DNA from: Bacilli bacterium | Lineage (GTDB): Bacteria; Bacillota_I; Bacilli_A; RF39; UBA660 | Assembly: GCA_017627015.1 (NCBI GenBank) | Contig: JAGAHP010000012.1 | Coordinates: 1 to 38,165, forward strand | Direction of reading: 5' to 3' | DNA length: 38,165 nt | Shown here: one piece after another, positions 6,798 through 15,532 of the stretch | How positions within the stretch are numbered: the first letter of the stretch is position 1 | Layout: every line of letters starts with the position of its first letter | The notes under the pieces: model-generated | Told to the model about the DNA's origin: nothing | The model's input: only the letters and a program-made list of their open reading frames with translations | The model's database searches: none | Translations under genes and position numbers: made by a program

Positions 6798-7457
6798 ATG
6801 AATATTTTTTTAGGAATTATAAATATCGTCGTAATATTTGCATTAGTTGTAATAATAGAGAAGATATTTAAAAAAGAAGGATTATATGTATGGCTTTCTT
6901 TAGCAGTTATATTTGCTAATTTAGTTGTAGGTAAAGCAGTAGACTTATTTGGTTACACTACTACTTTAGGAAATGTATTATTTGCTTCAACATTTTTAGC
7001 TACAGATATAATGGCTGAAAAGTATAGTAAAGAAGATGCTAAAAAAGGTATATATATGAGTGTATTTAGTTCTATTGTATTTATAATAGTAACACAGTTA
7101 ACTTTAGCTTTTATACCAAGTAATAGTGATGTAGTGAATGAATCTATGAAAGTATTATTTGGAATTAGTATAAGGACATTTACAGCTAGTATAGTTATGT
7201 TCTTTGTTAGTAATATGTTTGATATATATTTATATAGCAAACTAAAAGAAAAATATCCAGATAAGCTATGGTTTAGAAATAATGCCGCTACTATAATAAG
7301 TAATTGTTCTGAAAATTTTCTATTCGTTTTATTAGCGTTTGTAGGTATATATGATATGTCTTTAATAATATCAATTGCGCTTACTAAAACAATATTAGAA
7401 ATAGTAATAGCGTTACTAGATACACCATTTTTATATTTATCAAAGAAATTAAAATAA
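6798..7457 (+). CDS. Queuosine precursor transporter (YhhQ/VUT family)
   Basis: A 219-residue integral membrane protein of the VUT_1/YhhQ family, which imports queuine or preQ1-type bases for tRNA queuosine modification. Six or so hydrophobic helices are visible, with family-type segments AVIFANLVVGKAVDLFG, FLATDIMAEKYSKEDAKKG and NNAATIISNCSENFLFVLLAFVG. The ATG at 6798 follows AAGGAG at optimal spacing; an upstream TTG-started frame from 6723 lacks an SD and crosses the riboswitch. Regulation by a preQ1-I riboswitch in the leader supports the substrate assignment. tRNA-His and tRNA-Tyr in this window are queuosine-type (GUN) tRNAs. Confidence 0.9.
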   Translation: MNIFLGIINIVVIFALVVIIEKIFKKEGLYVWLSLAVIFANLVVGKAVDLFGYTTTLGNVLFASTFLATDIMAEKYSKEDAKKGIYMSVFSSIVFIIVTQLTLAFIPSNSDVVNESMKVLFGISIRTFTASIVMFFVSNMFDIYLYSKLKEKYPDKLWFRNNAATIISNCSENFLFVLLAFVGIYDMSLIISIALTKTILEIVIALLDTPFLYLSKKLK

Positions 7458-7478
7458 GATACTTATGTATCTTTTTTT
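7457..7478 (+). terminator. Terminator after queuosine transporter
   Basis: 6-bp stem AGATAC / GTATCT (7457-7462 / 7467-7472), TTAT loop, T-run. Confidence 0.8.
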
Positions 7479-7506
7479 ATGTTATACTTTATTTAGGAGT
7501 GATATT

Positions 7507-8304
7507 GTGGCAAAGAATGGTGTTGTTAAGACTGATGACTTTAATGCTTATTATATTAAATTTGGTACAGGTAAAAAGAATTTAATATTAATACCTGGAG
7601 TAGGAGATGGACTTAAAACTATAAAAGGACTAGCAAAACCTTTTTCTATTCTTTATAAAAAGTTTTCTAAAGATTATACAGTTTATTATTTTAGTAGAAG
7701 AAATAATATACCAAAAGATTTTACTATTAAAGATATGGCAGATGATTTAGTTAAATGTATGGATAAAGTTGGTATAGATAAGGCAGATGTAGTAGGGGTA
7801 TCACAAGGTGGTATGATAGGTCAAATACTTGCGATTAATTATCCAGATAGATTGAATAAATTAGTTCTAGTAGTAACAACTCCAAAACCCACTAAAATAC
7901 TTAAAGAATCTGTAAATAGTTGGATAGAAATGGCTTATAATAATGATTATAAAAGTATAATGTTAGATACTGCTAAAAGATCATATACTGGTAAATATTA
8001 TGAAAAGGGTTTAAAGATATTTGGGTTTTTAAGTAAAGTAAGCAAACCAAAAAGTTTTAATAGATTTATAACAATGGCAAAGTCTTGTTTAGAGTTTAAT
8101 GTATATAAAGATTTAAAAAAAATTAGTAATCCTACTTTTATTATTGGAGGGTCAGATGATAATGTTCTTGGTATAGAGGGATCTAAACTTCTAAATAAAA
8201 AAATAAAGAATAGTGAACTATATATATATGAAGGATATTCACATGGATTATATGAACAAGCAAAGGATTTTAATGATAGAGTACTAGAGTATTTAAAAAA
8301 GTAA
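7507..8304 (+). CDS. Alpha/beta hydrolase
   Basis: A 265-residue alpha/beta-hydrolase fold enzyme. Visible are the oxyanion-side segment LILIPGVGDG, the nucleophile elbow GVSQGG (Ser near residue 99), the acid-loop GGSDDNVLG and the C-terminal histidine in GYSHGLYE. Esterase, lipase or thioesterase activity is likely; the substrate is unknown. The GTG at 7507 is chosen because AGGAGTGAT lies just upstream; the longer frame from 7465 overlaps the preceding terminator and -10 box (TATACT, 7483-7488). It shares a bidirectional hairpin with the convergent mscS gene. Confidence 0.85.
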   Translation: MAKNGVVKTDDFNAYYIKFGTGKKNLILIPGVGDGLKTIKGLAKPFSILYKKFSKDYTVYYFSRRNNIPKDFTIKDMADDLVKCMDKVGIDKADVVGVSQGGMIGQILAINYPDRLNKLVLVVTTPKPTKILKESVNSWIEMAYNNDYKSIMLDTAKRSYTGKYYEKGLKIFGFLSKVSKPKSFNRFITMAKSCLEFNVYKDLKKISNPTFIIGGSDDNVLGIEGSKLLNKKIKNSELYIYEGYSHGLYEQAKDFNDRVLEYLKK

Positions 8305-8321
8305 CCAATGGTTACTTTTTT
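8295..8321. terminator. Bidirectional terminator
   Basis: 12-bp stem AAAAAAGTAACC / GGTTACTTTTTT with AAT loop. Overlaps the ends of both convergent genes. Confidence 0.85.
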
Positions 8322-9112
8322 TCATGTATATCTAGTTGATTATAAGGAACTTCTATATTATGTTCATCTAATCCTAGTAATACTTGTTTTAGTGAATCTC
8401 TTTTAACTTGTCTTTTATACTGTGGATTAGTTTTTATTTCTAATAAGTATAATACACTTGATTCTCCTAATTCATTAATACCCTTATAATTACATTCTTC
8501 TACTTTATCTACTTGTTCTATTTTTTTTATGATAGTATCAATAGCTTTTTCTCCTTTTTCTCCTTTTACTTCATATGGCATAGGTATATTAATATAAATA
8601 TAATTAGAAACTACTTCTATTTCATCTATATTTCTATTAGCGATAGAAACTACATTTCCTGTTTTTAAATCTTTAATTTTTGTAGTTTTTAAACCAAGTA
8701 TAAGTACTTTTCCTTCTATATCTTTATATTTAACTACATCCCCAACTTTAAAATAATCATCAGATAATATACTTGTTCCTCTTATAATATCTTTGATAAA
8801 GTCTTGAAGAGCAAGTCCAAATACCGCACCTATTAAACCCACTCCCGCAATAATAGAAGTTATATTTATTTCTAATATTTGTAATATAATTAAAAGTGTT
8901 AGTAATATAAATAAATATCTAGTTATTGATCTAGCTAATCTTAAATAAGTAGTAGTTCTTTTACCCGCAAGTGATTCAAATTTATTACTTTTAGAATATC
9001 TTTTAATTATACTTGCGACTATTGAATAAATAATTAAACTAATTAATATTGTTATTCCAACTTTTATACCTTTTTCAACCCAAGGGTTTTCTAATAATTC
9101 TTTTATATCCAT
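8312..9112 (-). CDS. Small-conductance mechanosensitive channel (MscS family)
   Basis: A 266-residue MscS-type channel that would open on membrane tension to release solutes during hypo-osmotic shock. Two N-terminal helices precede the pore helix, which carries the Gly/Ala pattern GVGLIGAVFGLALQDFIKD; the beta domain follows with YFKVGDVVKYKDIEGKV. Length is close to the short MscS members. The ATG at 9112 has GGTGATAAC directly upstream and a TATAAT -10 box in the leader. The neighbouring aquaporin runs the same way but ends at its own terminator, so the two are separate transcripts with a shared osmotic theme. Confidence 0.93.
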   Translation of the reverse strand: MDIKELLENPWVEKGIKVGITILISLIIYSIVASIIKRYSKSNKFESLAGKRTTTYLRLARSITRYLFILLTLLIILQILEINITSIIAGVGLIGAVFGLALQDFIKDIIRGTSILSDDYFKVGDVVKYKDIEGKVLILGLKTTKIKDLKTGNVVSIANRNIDEIEVVSNYIYINIPMPYEVKGEKGEKAIDTIIKKIEQVDKVEECNYKGINELGESSVLYLLEIKTNPQYKRQVKRDSLKQVLLGLDEHNIEVPYNQLDIHEKK

Positions 9113-9137
9113 GTTATCACCAATATAATTATAGCAT

Positions 9138-9170
9138 AAAAAAAAGAAACATATAATGTTTCTTTTTTTT
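9138..9170 (-). terminator. Terminator of aquaporin gene
   Basis: Stem of about 14 bp (9138-9151 / 9157-9170) built on AGAAACA/TGTTTCT with A/T flanks; on the minus strand it ends in a T-run. Confidence 0.8.
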
Positions 9171-9807
9171 ATTCGTTGTCCTTAAGTACTAAACTATAGA
9201 AAACACTAGCAATAGCAGAACCTACAAGAGGAGCAACTATAAATACCCAAAGTTGTTTTAAAGCTTCTCCACCAACAAATAAAGCAGGTCCAATACTTCT
9301 AGCTGGGTTAACACTTGTTCCAGTAATAGATATTCCAAGTAAATGAACTAATACTAATGTTAAACCAATAACAATTCCAACAGTATGTCCATTTTCTTTT
9401 TTAGATGTAACTCCTAATATAGCTGTAATAAAAATAAATGTAAGAATTACTTCTGTTACAAACGCTACTAAAAGTTTTCCATCTGCAAATCCATTAGTAC
9501 CAAGTTTGTCATAACTACCTAAGATGAATCCTAATATAGCAGCACCAGCAATTGCACCTAGAATTTGTGAAATAACATAGAATATAAATTCTTTTACTTT
9601 CATTTGTTTAGTCATAAGCATAGATAATGATACAGCTGGATTAATATGACATCCTGAAACATTACCAATAGAGTAAGCCATAGCAACGATAACTAAACCA
9701 AATGCTAAAGATGTAGCAACTACATTTGCGCTAGTAACAACAGCAACTCCACAACCAACTAATACAAGTACTAAAGTTCCAACAAATTCAGAAATATACT
9801 TCTTCAT
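9169..9807 (-). CDS. aqpZ: Aquaporin (MIP family, AqpZ-like)
   Basis: A 212-residue six-helix channel with both NPA boxes: INPAVS (N56) and SVNPARS (N167). The selectivity-filter residues resemble water-specific AqpZ, with His155 in helix 5 and Arg170 after the second NPA. Glycerol facilitators are longer and have an NPARD motif, so water transport is the better call. The ATG at 9807 has AAAGGAG upstream. It lies between mscS and a Thr/Glu-rich membrane protein, each with a separate terminator. Confidence 0.93.
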   Translation of the reverse strand: MKKYISEFVGTLVLVLVGCGVAVVTSANVVATSLAFGLVIVAMAYSIGNVSGCHINPAVSLSMLMTKQMKVKEFIFYVISQILGAIAGAAILGFILGSYDKLGTNGFADGKLLVAFVTEVILTFIFITAILGVTSKKENGHTVGIVIGLTLVLVHLLGISITGTSVNPARSIGPALFVGGEALKQLWVFIVAPLVGSAIASVFYSLVLKDNE

Positions 9808-9841
9808 AATAGTCTCCTTTCTATTATCATTATAACATAAA

Positions 9842-9870
9842 AAAGACGAATATATTAATTATTCGTCTTT
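9842..9870 (-). terminator. Terminator after Thr/Glu-rich protein gene
   Basis: 10-bp perfect stem AAAGACGAAT / ATTCGTCTTT (9842-9851 / 9861-9870); minus-strand T-run beyond. Confidence 0.85.
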
Positions 9871-10974
9871 ATTTTTATCACGCCATTCTTCATATTTATC
9901 TTTTATAAATTTTAGTCCTAAAGAACCAGTATCTTTTACACCTTCTTTAACAGCGTCTTTCGTTTCACCAGCACTATTATAGTATTCTTCTCCAACTTTT
10001 TCTTTTATTTTTTCTTTAGCGTTATTAAGTGTTAGAGAACCAAAATCTTTAACAACTTTATATCTATCACTCATATTATTAATGTAATTAGGATCTTTTT
10101 CATTAACAGTATTTATTAATTCTTGATATTTGTTATATACTTTTGATTTTTCTTCATCAGTTAATTGTTCAAATGTTTTGCCATCTATTTCTGTTCCATA
10201 GAATATGAAATCAGTATATTCAATTACTTTTTGTTTTGCAGTATCATTAGCTTCTTCTCTTTTATCATCGTCCATAATAGTTTCTTCAGCTTTATCAATT
10301 CCATCATTCATTTTCCAGAACCAATCAGTTGCGGTATCTATTTTATCTTGATCAATTAATTCACTTTCAATAGTTTCAGTAGTAGTTGCTTCTGTTGTAC
10401 TTTCAGTAGTACTTGTAGTAGCTTCTGTAGTAGCTTCTGTCTTCTTTTCTGTAGTAGCTTCAGTAGTGGTTTCAGTAGTGGCCTCTGCAACTTCCATAGT
10501 AGAAGCTTCAGTAGGTTCCTCTGTTCTAAATTCTGTTGTACCATTTTCTGTATAATTATCAACTCTACCATCATTTTTATTTTTATTAATAACAATTGCA
10601 CCAATACTTAAGATTGCTAATGAAACACCTGCTGTTATTAAGATTTTTACTTTATGTTTATTAATTATCTTACGTATATCTTTTGATTTTTTATTATCTT
10701 TTACTATTGATTCTAAGTCTTCATTGATAATTCTATTTAATTCATCTCTATAATTATTATATTTAGTCATTTCATTTTTTATTTTAATATATTTAGAATT
10801 ATCTTCAGAGTTATTAATTTTTTCTTCCAATTCAACTCTATCAATTTTATTAATGATAGCCATTTGATCTTTTATTTCTTTTTGTTTTAAAATTAATTTT
10901 TCTTTATTAGAAGATTCATTCTTCTTTAAATTATTAAAATCATCTATTAATTCGTTAATTGGTCTTAAATTCAT
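9859..10974 (-). CDS. Single-pass membrane protein with Thr/Glu-rich repeat linker, unknown function
   Basis: I do not recognise this 371-residue protein. It has a charged, coiled-coil-like N-terminal region (1-105), one hydrophobic helix (about 109-129), a linker of about 75 residues made of short Thr/Glu/Ala repeats (EATTE-like units), and a C-terminal region (about 205-371) that looks helical and acidic/basic mixed, ending RDKNKDE. The positive KHKVK before the helix suggests the N-terminus stays in the cytoplasm and the repeat linker plus C-terminal domain lie outside, as in wall-spanning stalks. There is no sorting signal. The repeat-coding DNA (10370-10510) could change length by slippage. 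The ATG at 10974 has GAAGG upstream. Confidence 0.75.
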   Translation of the reverse strand: MNLRPINELIDDFNNLKKNESSNKEKLILKQKEIKDQMAIINKIDRVELEEKINNSEDNSKYIKIKNEMTKYNNYRDELNRIINEDLESIVKDNKKSKDIRKIINKHKVKILITAGVSLAILSIGAIVINKNKNDGRVDNYTENGTTEFRTEEPTEASTMEVAEATTETTTEATTEKKTEATTEATTSTTESTTEATTTETIESELIDQDKIDTATDWFWKMNDGIDKAEETIMDDDKREEANDTAKQKVIEYTDFIFYGTEIDGKTFEQLTDEEKSKVYNKYQELINTVNEKDPNYINNMSDRYKVVKDFGSLTLNNAKEKIKEKVGEEYYNSAGETKDAVKEGVKDTGSLGLKFIKDKYEEWRDKNKDE

Positions 10975-11122
10975 AATAAAACCTTCTTTCCTGATTTTAA
11001 TATATCATAAGCCATTTAAATAGTCAAAAAAGGTGTATATAAAAAAGTAAAATAACGTAAAAGAAATATAAAAAACAACATTTTTTGCTATTTTTATTGG
11101 TATAATATTATTAGGTGATTAT

Positions 11123-11812
11123 ATGAATACTTTTTTAGTTTTAGTTTTTATATTCTTTATTGGTAGTACAATTGGGTGGATCTTAGAATTGATTTTTAGA
11201 AGACTGTATCATGGTAAGTGGGTTAATCCAGGATTTTTAGTAGGTCCATATTTACCTATATACGGACTTAGTTTAACATTAATGACAGGTATGCATGTAT
11301 TTTTTCAATCATATGATTTATCTCCAATAGTTCAAATTATATTAATGGGTTTATCTATTACCCTTATAGAGTTAATTGGAGGTTTAATATTCTTAAAACA
11401 AGGTGTAAGATTATGGGATTATAGAGATAGAAAGTTTAATTATAAAGGTGTTATATGTCCATTATTTACTATAATATGGATACTTATGGGTGCGGTATAT
11501 TATATTTTTATTGCGGAAAGGTTATTTGATGCATTAGAGTGGTTCAGTGATAATTTATCATTTTCTTATATACTAGGTATATTTACAGGGTGTATAGTTA
11601 TAGATTTCTTCTATTCAACTAAGTTATATAAGAAGGTTAAAAAATACGCAAAGAATAATGATATTGATATTATTTATGAAAAACTTAAAATGCATATAAA
11701 AGATGTTCAAAAAGAAGCAAGAGAAAAATATTCATTTATTTTACCCTTTAAACAATCAAGTAAGATGAATGATTATGTAAGTTCTTATAAAGAAAAAGTA
11801 AAAAGAAGGTAG
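11123..11812 (+). CDS. Putative ABC transporter permease of the CmpB type (second copy)
   Basis: A 229-residue membrane protein of the same family as the gene at 4272-4907. Shared marks are IGWILELIFRRLYHGKWVNPGFLVGPYLPIYG and FNYKGVICPLFTIIW, in the order and spacing of the first copy. About five hydrophobic helices are followed by a basic cytoplasmic tail of ~60 residues, absent from the other copy. The ATG at 11123 follows GGTGATTAT, with a TATAAT at 11101-11106. It is the first gene of a tight operon with a DUF2974 hydrolase (4-base gap) and a GH20 enzyme (8-base gap). Role unknown. Confidence 0.82.
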   Translation: MNTFLVLVFIFFIGSTIGWILELIFRRLYHGKWVNPGFLVGPYLPIYGLSLTLMTGMHVFFQSYDLSPIVQIILMGLSITLIELIGGLIFLKQGVRLWDYRDRKFNYKGVICPLFTIIWILMGAVYYIFIAERLFDALEWFSDNLSFSYILGIFTGCIVIDFFYSTKLYKKVKKYAKNNDIDIIYEKLKMHIKDVQKEAREKYSFILPFKQSSKMNDYVSSYKEKVKRR

Positions 11813-11816
11813 TTAT

Positions 11817-12878
11817 ATGAATGTATTTGATTATATAGATTATTATGGAGAATATACATTTAAAGAAAGACCATTTAATGAAGTAGATAACGCTATATTT
11901 TCTTTTCTAGCTTATGTACCTTTTAGTGGAGTTGTGAATAAAAAGAAAAAAACAATAGAAAATGCTTTTGAAGATTTTAAAAAGATATATAAACCAAGAA
12001 AAAGAGAAATGCTTGCGGTTAAAAAAGCAGTTGAATTATTTGAAAAATTATATAATAAAAATAGATTTAAAGATATAGAACTAAGTAATTATATATATGA
12101 TGGTGATGAAAACTCTCAATTTTCCGCAATTACTTTTGGCATTGATAAAAAGACTTATTATGTAGCTTTTGAAGGAACAGATAGTTTAATTAGTGGTTGG
12201 GAAGAAGATTGTAAGATGGCATATCATTTTCCTGTAGAGGCTCAAGTACTTGCGAAGAATTATTTGGATAAGTACTTTACTATGAAAAAATGTTCTTTAA
12301 TAGTTGGAGGACACTCAAAAGGTGGGAACTTAGCTTTAACTTCTTCTATGTACGCAAATTATTTTGTTAAAAAGAAAATTAAAACTATTTATAGTAATGA
12401 TGGTCAAGGTCTTAGAAAAGCTCAAATAGAATCTAAGTTCTATGAAAAGATAGAACCTAAATTTATACATATCATACCTAATTATTCTATAGTAGGTTTA
12501 TTATTAAGACATAAAGATAACTATATAGTTGTTAAAAGTAATAAAAGAGGATTACTTGCGCATGATTTAGCTACTTGGCAAGTAAGTTTTGATCATTTTG
12601 AAAAAGAAAATCTAAGTAGAACATCAAAAGTATTTGATGAAGGTTTTTCTAAATGGTTAGATAAATATGATGATGAAAAAAGAAAGATGTTTGTTAAAGA
12701 AGTATTTGATGTTTTAAGAAAAAATAATATTAAAGATTTAATGGAAATAAATTTAAAAAAAGAATTAATTTTAAATATAATAAAACAATCTAAAGAAATT
12801 AATCCAGTAGTTAAAGAAATGACTATAGAATTATTTAAAGTAATTGGTAAAACAAGCTTTGAATATCCATTATTTTAG
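11817..12878 (+). CDS. DUF2974 (Mbeg1-like) lipase-fold protein
   Basis: A 353-residue protein matching the DUF2974/Mbeg1-like pattern: N-terminal FNEVDNAIFSFLAYVPF, a substrate-side FEGTDSLISGWEEDCKMAY, and the hydrolase elbow GGHSKGGNLA (GxSxG) near residue 165, followed by NDGQGL. It resembles class 3 lipases; an acyl-ester substrate is possible but unproven. No signal peptide is visible. The start lies 4 bases after the preceding stop with GAAGG inside the upstream gene, so coupling to the CmpB-type gene is likely. A GH20 enzyme follows in the same operon. Confidence 0.82.
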   Translation: MNVFDYIDYYGEYTFKERPFNEVDNAIFSFLAYVPFSGVVNKKKKTIENAFEDFKKIYKPRKREMLAVKKAVELFEKLYNKNRFKDIELSNYIYDGDENSQFSAITFGIDKKTYYVAFEGTDSLISGWEEDCKMAYHFPVEAQVLAKNYLDKYFTMKKCSLIVGGHSKGGNLALTSSMYANYFVKKKIKTIYSNDGQGLRKAQIESKFYEKIEPKFIHIIPNYSIVGLLLRHKDNYIVVKSNKRGLLAHDLATWQVSFDHFEKENLSRTSKVFDEGFSKWLDKYDDEKRKMFVKEVFDVLRKNNIKDLMEINLKKELILNIIKQSKEINPVVKEMTIELFKVIGKTSFEYPLF

Positions 12879-12886
12879 GAGGATAC

Positions 12887-14146
12887 ATGAAAAAATTTTT
12901 ATTAGTGTTATTTTTTAGTATTTTGTTTATACCTAAAGTTTATGCCAAACAAATAGTAGAAGAGACACATATGGAAAGCGTTATTATGCTTGATGTTGCA
13001 AGAAGATATTACCCTGTTGACGAGATAAAAAAATATATTGATGCTTTATCAGTTAATGATAATAGTACTCTTCAACTTCATTTAACTGATGATGAAAATG
13101 TGGGTATTGAATGTACTTATCTTGATCAAACAAAAGAAAAAGCAACAGTTAATGATGGTGTGTATACTAATCCCGTAACAGGTAAAAGTTTTCTAACATA
13201 TGATCAAGTAACTGAGTTAATGAATTATGCAAAAGAAAAAAAAGTTAATATTGTGCCAGAAATAGACATTCCAGCACATATGAAAGGATTTTTTACACTA
13301 GCGCAAAATAAGTTTGGTGTAGATTATGTTAAACATCCGTATGATTGGGATAATCCAGAGAATAGTGGTATTGCATGGGGTTCAGGTGATGAAGAAGGTA
13401 ACCTAGATATAATGAGTCCTAATGCAAAACCATTTGTTAGAAATATATTAGATGAATATACTGAATTTTTTAAAGACTGTAAATATTTTCATATAGGTTT
13501 CGATGAATACACTTTTAGACCAGAAATGAAAATTGATTACGCCAATGAATTATATGATTATCTAAGTAATAAAGGTTTTATAGTTCGTATGTGGAGTGAT
13601 GCAATTACCAAAGATAATATAAATGATCTAAATAATAATATAGAGATTACTTATTGGGGATGGAAAGATGATGATATAACTACAACTAATTATGCAACAG
13701 TACCTGATTTACAAGAAAAAGGATTTAAAATACTTATTACCAATAAATATTATTTGTTTTTTGTTCCTAATCCTAGTCATGTTAGTGATAATGATTTAAC
13801 AAGATCTATTAATAATATTGATAATGATTGGAAATTAGAAAGATGGAATTATAATTTTACTAGTGATCTAGAAAATCATGATAATATATTGGGAGCAATG
13901 GTTTGTACTTGGGGAGAAAATAGTGCTGGTGTTACTGATAATATTATTACCAGCCATACAATAAATATGTATAATGCCATGTTTAAAAAATTAGATGTGT
14001 ATAAGAAAATAATCGATATAGAAGATGATAAAACGGAGCCAATTATTAATAATCCAAAAACAGGAGATAATATAGTAATATATTTAATATGTTTGGTAAC
14101 ATTTAGCTTATTGATACTAAAAAGAAAACATGTTATACTTAAATAA
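12887..14146 (+). CDS. Wall-anchored GH20 family beta-N-acetylhexosaminidase
   Basis: A 419-residue secreted glycosidase. It has a signal peptide (1-20, cleavage after YAK-like region), a GH20 (beta/alpha)8 domain beginning at [17 protein letters not shown], with LHLTDD (65-70), VPEIDIPAH (123-131) and the catalytic pair in HIGFDEY (D206-E207). It likely removes terminal GlcNAc or GalNAc from mucin glycans or peptidoglycan by substrate-assisted catalysis. The C-terminus carries NPKTG (389-393), a hydrophobic helix and KRK, a sortase signal of the NPxTG type common in gut Firmicutes. AGGAGG precedes the ATG. The non-catalytic N-terminal domain typical of many GH20 proteins is missing. No sortase gene is in the window. 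Confidence 0.88.
   Translation: MKKFLLVLFFSILFIPKVYAKQIVEETHMESVIMLDVARRYYPVDEIKKYIDALSVNDNSTLQLHLTDDENVGIECTYLDQTKEKATVNDGVYTNPVTGKSFLTYDQVTELMNYAKEKKVNIVPEIDIPAHMKGFFTLAQNKFGVDYVKHPYDWDNPENSGIAWGSGDEEGNLDIMSPNAKPFVRNILDEYTEFFKDCKYFHIGFDEYTFRPEMKIDYANELYDYLSNKGFIVRMWSDAITKDNINDLNNNIEITYWGWKDDDITTTNYATVPDLQEKGFKILITNKYYLFFVPNPSHVSDNDLTRSINNIDNDWKLERWNYNFTSDLENHDNILGAMVCTWGENSAGVTDNIITSHTINMYNAMFKKLDVYKKIIDIEDDKTEPIINNPKTGDNIVIYLICLVTFSLLILKRKHVILK
14111..14139 (+). promoter_or_regulatory. Rubrerythrin promoter inside the GH20 gene end
   Basis: TTGATA (14111-14116), 17-base spacer, TATACT (14134-14139). It sits in the last codons of the GH20 gene and gives rbr its own short leader. Confidence 0.65.
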
Positions 14147-14157
14147 GAGGTGATAAT

Positions 14158-14697
14158 ATGGAATTAAAAGGATCTAAAACAGAACAAAATTTAATGACTG
14201 CATTCGCAGGAGAATCACAAGCTAGAAATAAATATACGTATTTTGCTAGTAAAGCTAAAAAAGATGGTTATGAACAAATAGCAGCTATCTTTGAAGAAAC
14301 TGCTAATAATGAAAAAGAACATGCCAAAATGTGGTATAAAGAATTACATGGAGGTGCTATTCCTGATACAGTAGAAAACTTAAAAGAAGCTGCTGATGGT
14401 GAAAACTATGAATGGACTGACATGTATGAAGAATTTGCTAAAACTGCTGAAGAAGAAGGATTTAAAGAATTAGCATTTAAATTTAGAGCAGTTGGTCAAA
14501 TAGAAAAACATCATGAAGAAAGATATAGAAAATTATTAAAGAATATTGAAGATAAAGTAGTATTTTCTAAAGATGAAGATTGTATTTGGATTTGTAGAAA
14601 TTGTGGACATGTTGTAGTAGGAAAATATGCACCTGAAGTATGTCCTGTTTGTAATCATCCAAAATCATATTTTGAATTAAAGAGTGAAAATTATTAA
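14158..14697 (+). CDS. rbr: Rubrerythrin
   Basis: A 179-residue rubrerythrin that reduces hydrogen peroxide with a di-iron centre in the ferritin-like domain and a rubredoxin FeCys4 site. Visible are [11 protein letters not shown] and [11 protein letters not shown] in the N-terminal four-helix domain, [10 protein letters not shown] in the second half, and CRNC...CPVC in the C-terminal rubredoxin part. Length is typical. The start has AGAGGTGAT upstream. It is 11 bases from the GH20 gene but has its own predicted promoter, so it can be expressed separately. It supports an anaerobic or microaerophilic lifestyle. Confidence 0.96.
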   Translation: MELKGSKTEQNLMTAFAGESQARNKYTYFASKAKKDGYEQIAAIFEETANNEKEHAKMWYKELHGGAIPDTVENLKEAADGENYEWTDMYEEFAKTAEEEGFKELAFKFRAVGQIEKHHEERYRKLLKNIEDKVVFSKDEDCIWICRNCGHVVVGKYAPEVCPVCNHPKSYFELKSENY

Positions 14698-14709
14698 TCA
14701 CTCTTTTTT
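14681..14709 (+). terminator. Terminator after rubrerythrin
   Basis: 7-bp stem AGAGTGA / TCACTCT (14681-14687 / 14698-14704) and T-run; overlaps the stop. Confidence 0.8.
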
Positions 14710-14770
14710 TAATAAATTTTAATATTTATATTTCTAAAAAAATGTTATAATGTAAAAGTGGGAGTAAAAT

Positions 14771-15484
14771 ATGGAGAACAGTTATAACATTTTAATAAAA
14801 TTATTTGATAAATATGAACTTCATGAAGTAGAGAGAGTAGAAATATATGAAATTATTAAAAATATATTTTTACATGATGAATTTCAAAGAAGATGTACAA
14901 GTGAATTCTTACATCATGGAAATACTACTTTAGGAGAACATTTATTAGAAGATACAATAATAACATATTTATTATTATCTAGTGATAAAGTTGAATATGT
15001 TGATTTAGAGTTATCTTTAAAAATTGCTATGATGCATGATTTATATACATCACCTTGGCAAAATGCAAAAATTAAAAAAGATAGTATTTTCCATCAACAT
15101 GGATTTTCTCATCCATTAGAAGCTGCAATTAATGCATTAACTTGGTTTAAAGATGAATTTAAAGATGATTATAAAGCAAGAGTATTATTAGATGGTATAA
15201 TTCACCATATGTATCCTTTACCAGTTTTGTCATATGATTATAATAAGAAAAACGATTTAGAATTAAATAACTATAAATTATTAAAAGGTATATCTAAAAA
15301 ACATAAAGATATGATAGTAGAAAGTACTAATAGAGGTAAGATTGGTAAAGTATCTTTATCTAAGAGTTTATACCTAGAAGGAAGAATAGTTGCAAGAGCA
15401 GATAAGATAGCTACTACTAAACAATTAGATTGCTTTGCGGATGCTAAAGCTTTAGTAACAGGAAAAAATAAGAAAATTATATAA
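14771..15484 (+). CDS. HD-domain phosphohydrolase-like protein
   Basis: A 237-residue protein with an HD-domain signature: GEHLLEDT (H57), AMMHDLYT (H89-D90), then GFSHPLEAA, GIIHHMYPL and late RADKIATT. The family hydrolyses phosphate esters or nucleotides with metal ions. The substrate is unknown; the FLHHGNTTLGEH context resembles a group of uncharacterised Firmicute HD proteins. GGGAG precedes the ATG, and a TATAAT (14744-14749) is a likely -10 box. It is a single-gene unit just upstream of the CIRCE element of htpG. Confidence 0.8.
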   Translation: MENSYNILIKLFDKYELHEVERVEIYEIIKNIFLHDEFQRRCTSEFLHHGNTTLGEHLLEDTIITYLLLSSDKVEYVDLELSLKIAMMHDLYTSPWQNAKIKKDSIFHQHGFSHPLEAAINALTWFKDEFKDDYKARVLLDGIIHHMYPLPVLSYDYNKKNDLELNNYKLLKGISKKHKDMIVESTNRGKIGKVSLSKSLYLEGRIVARADKIATTKQLDCFADAKALVTGKNKKII

Positions 15485-15497
15485 TTTCTTTTTTTTA
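15471..15497 (+). terminator. Weak terminator after HD gene
   Basis: AGAAAATT / AATTTCT pair with one bulge, followed by a long T-run. Confidence 0.5.
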
Positions 15498-15505
15498 CAC
15501 TTAAA

Positions 15506-15532
15506 TTAGCACTCACTATTGACAAGTGCTAA
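15506..15532 (+). promoter_or_regulatory. CIRCE element (HrcA operator) of htpG-hsp20
   Basis: TTAGCACTC (15506-15514), exactly 9 bases, AAGTGCTAA (15524-15532). It matches the CIRCE consensus with one mismatch in the right arm. It overlaps the -35 box, so HrcA binding should block the promoter. Confidence 0.93.

Noticed and set aside
10370..10510. Short tandem units that might suggest a CRISPR array
   Set aside because: Units are of codon scale, contiguous without unique spacers, and fully explained by the Thr/Glu-rich coding frame.
10356..10604. 82-residue minus-strand frame rich in Leu/Lys/Gln over the repeat region
   Set aside because: It is a frame-shifted shadow of the Thr/Glu repeats of the 9859-10974 gene and has no SD.
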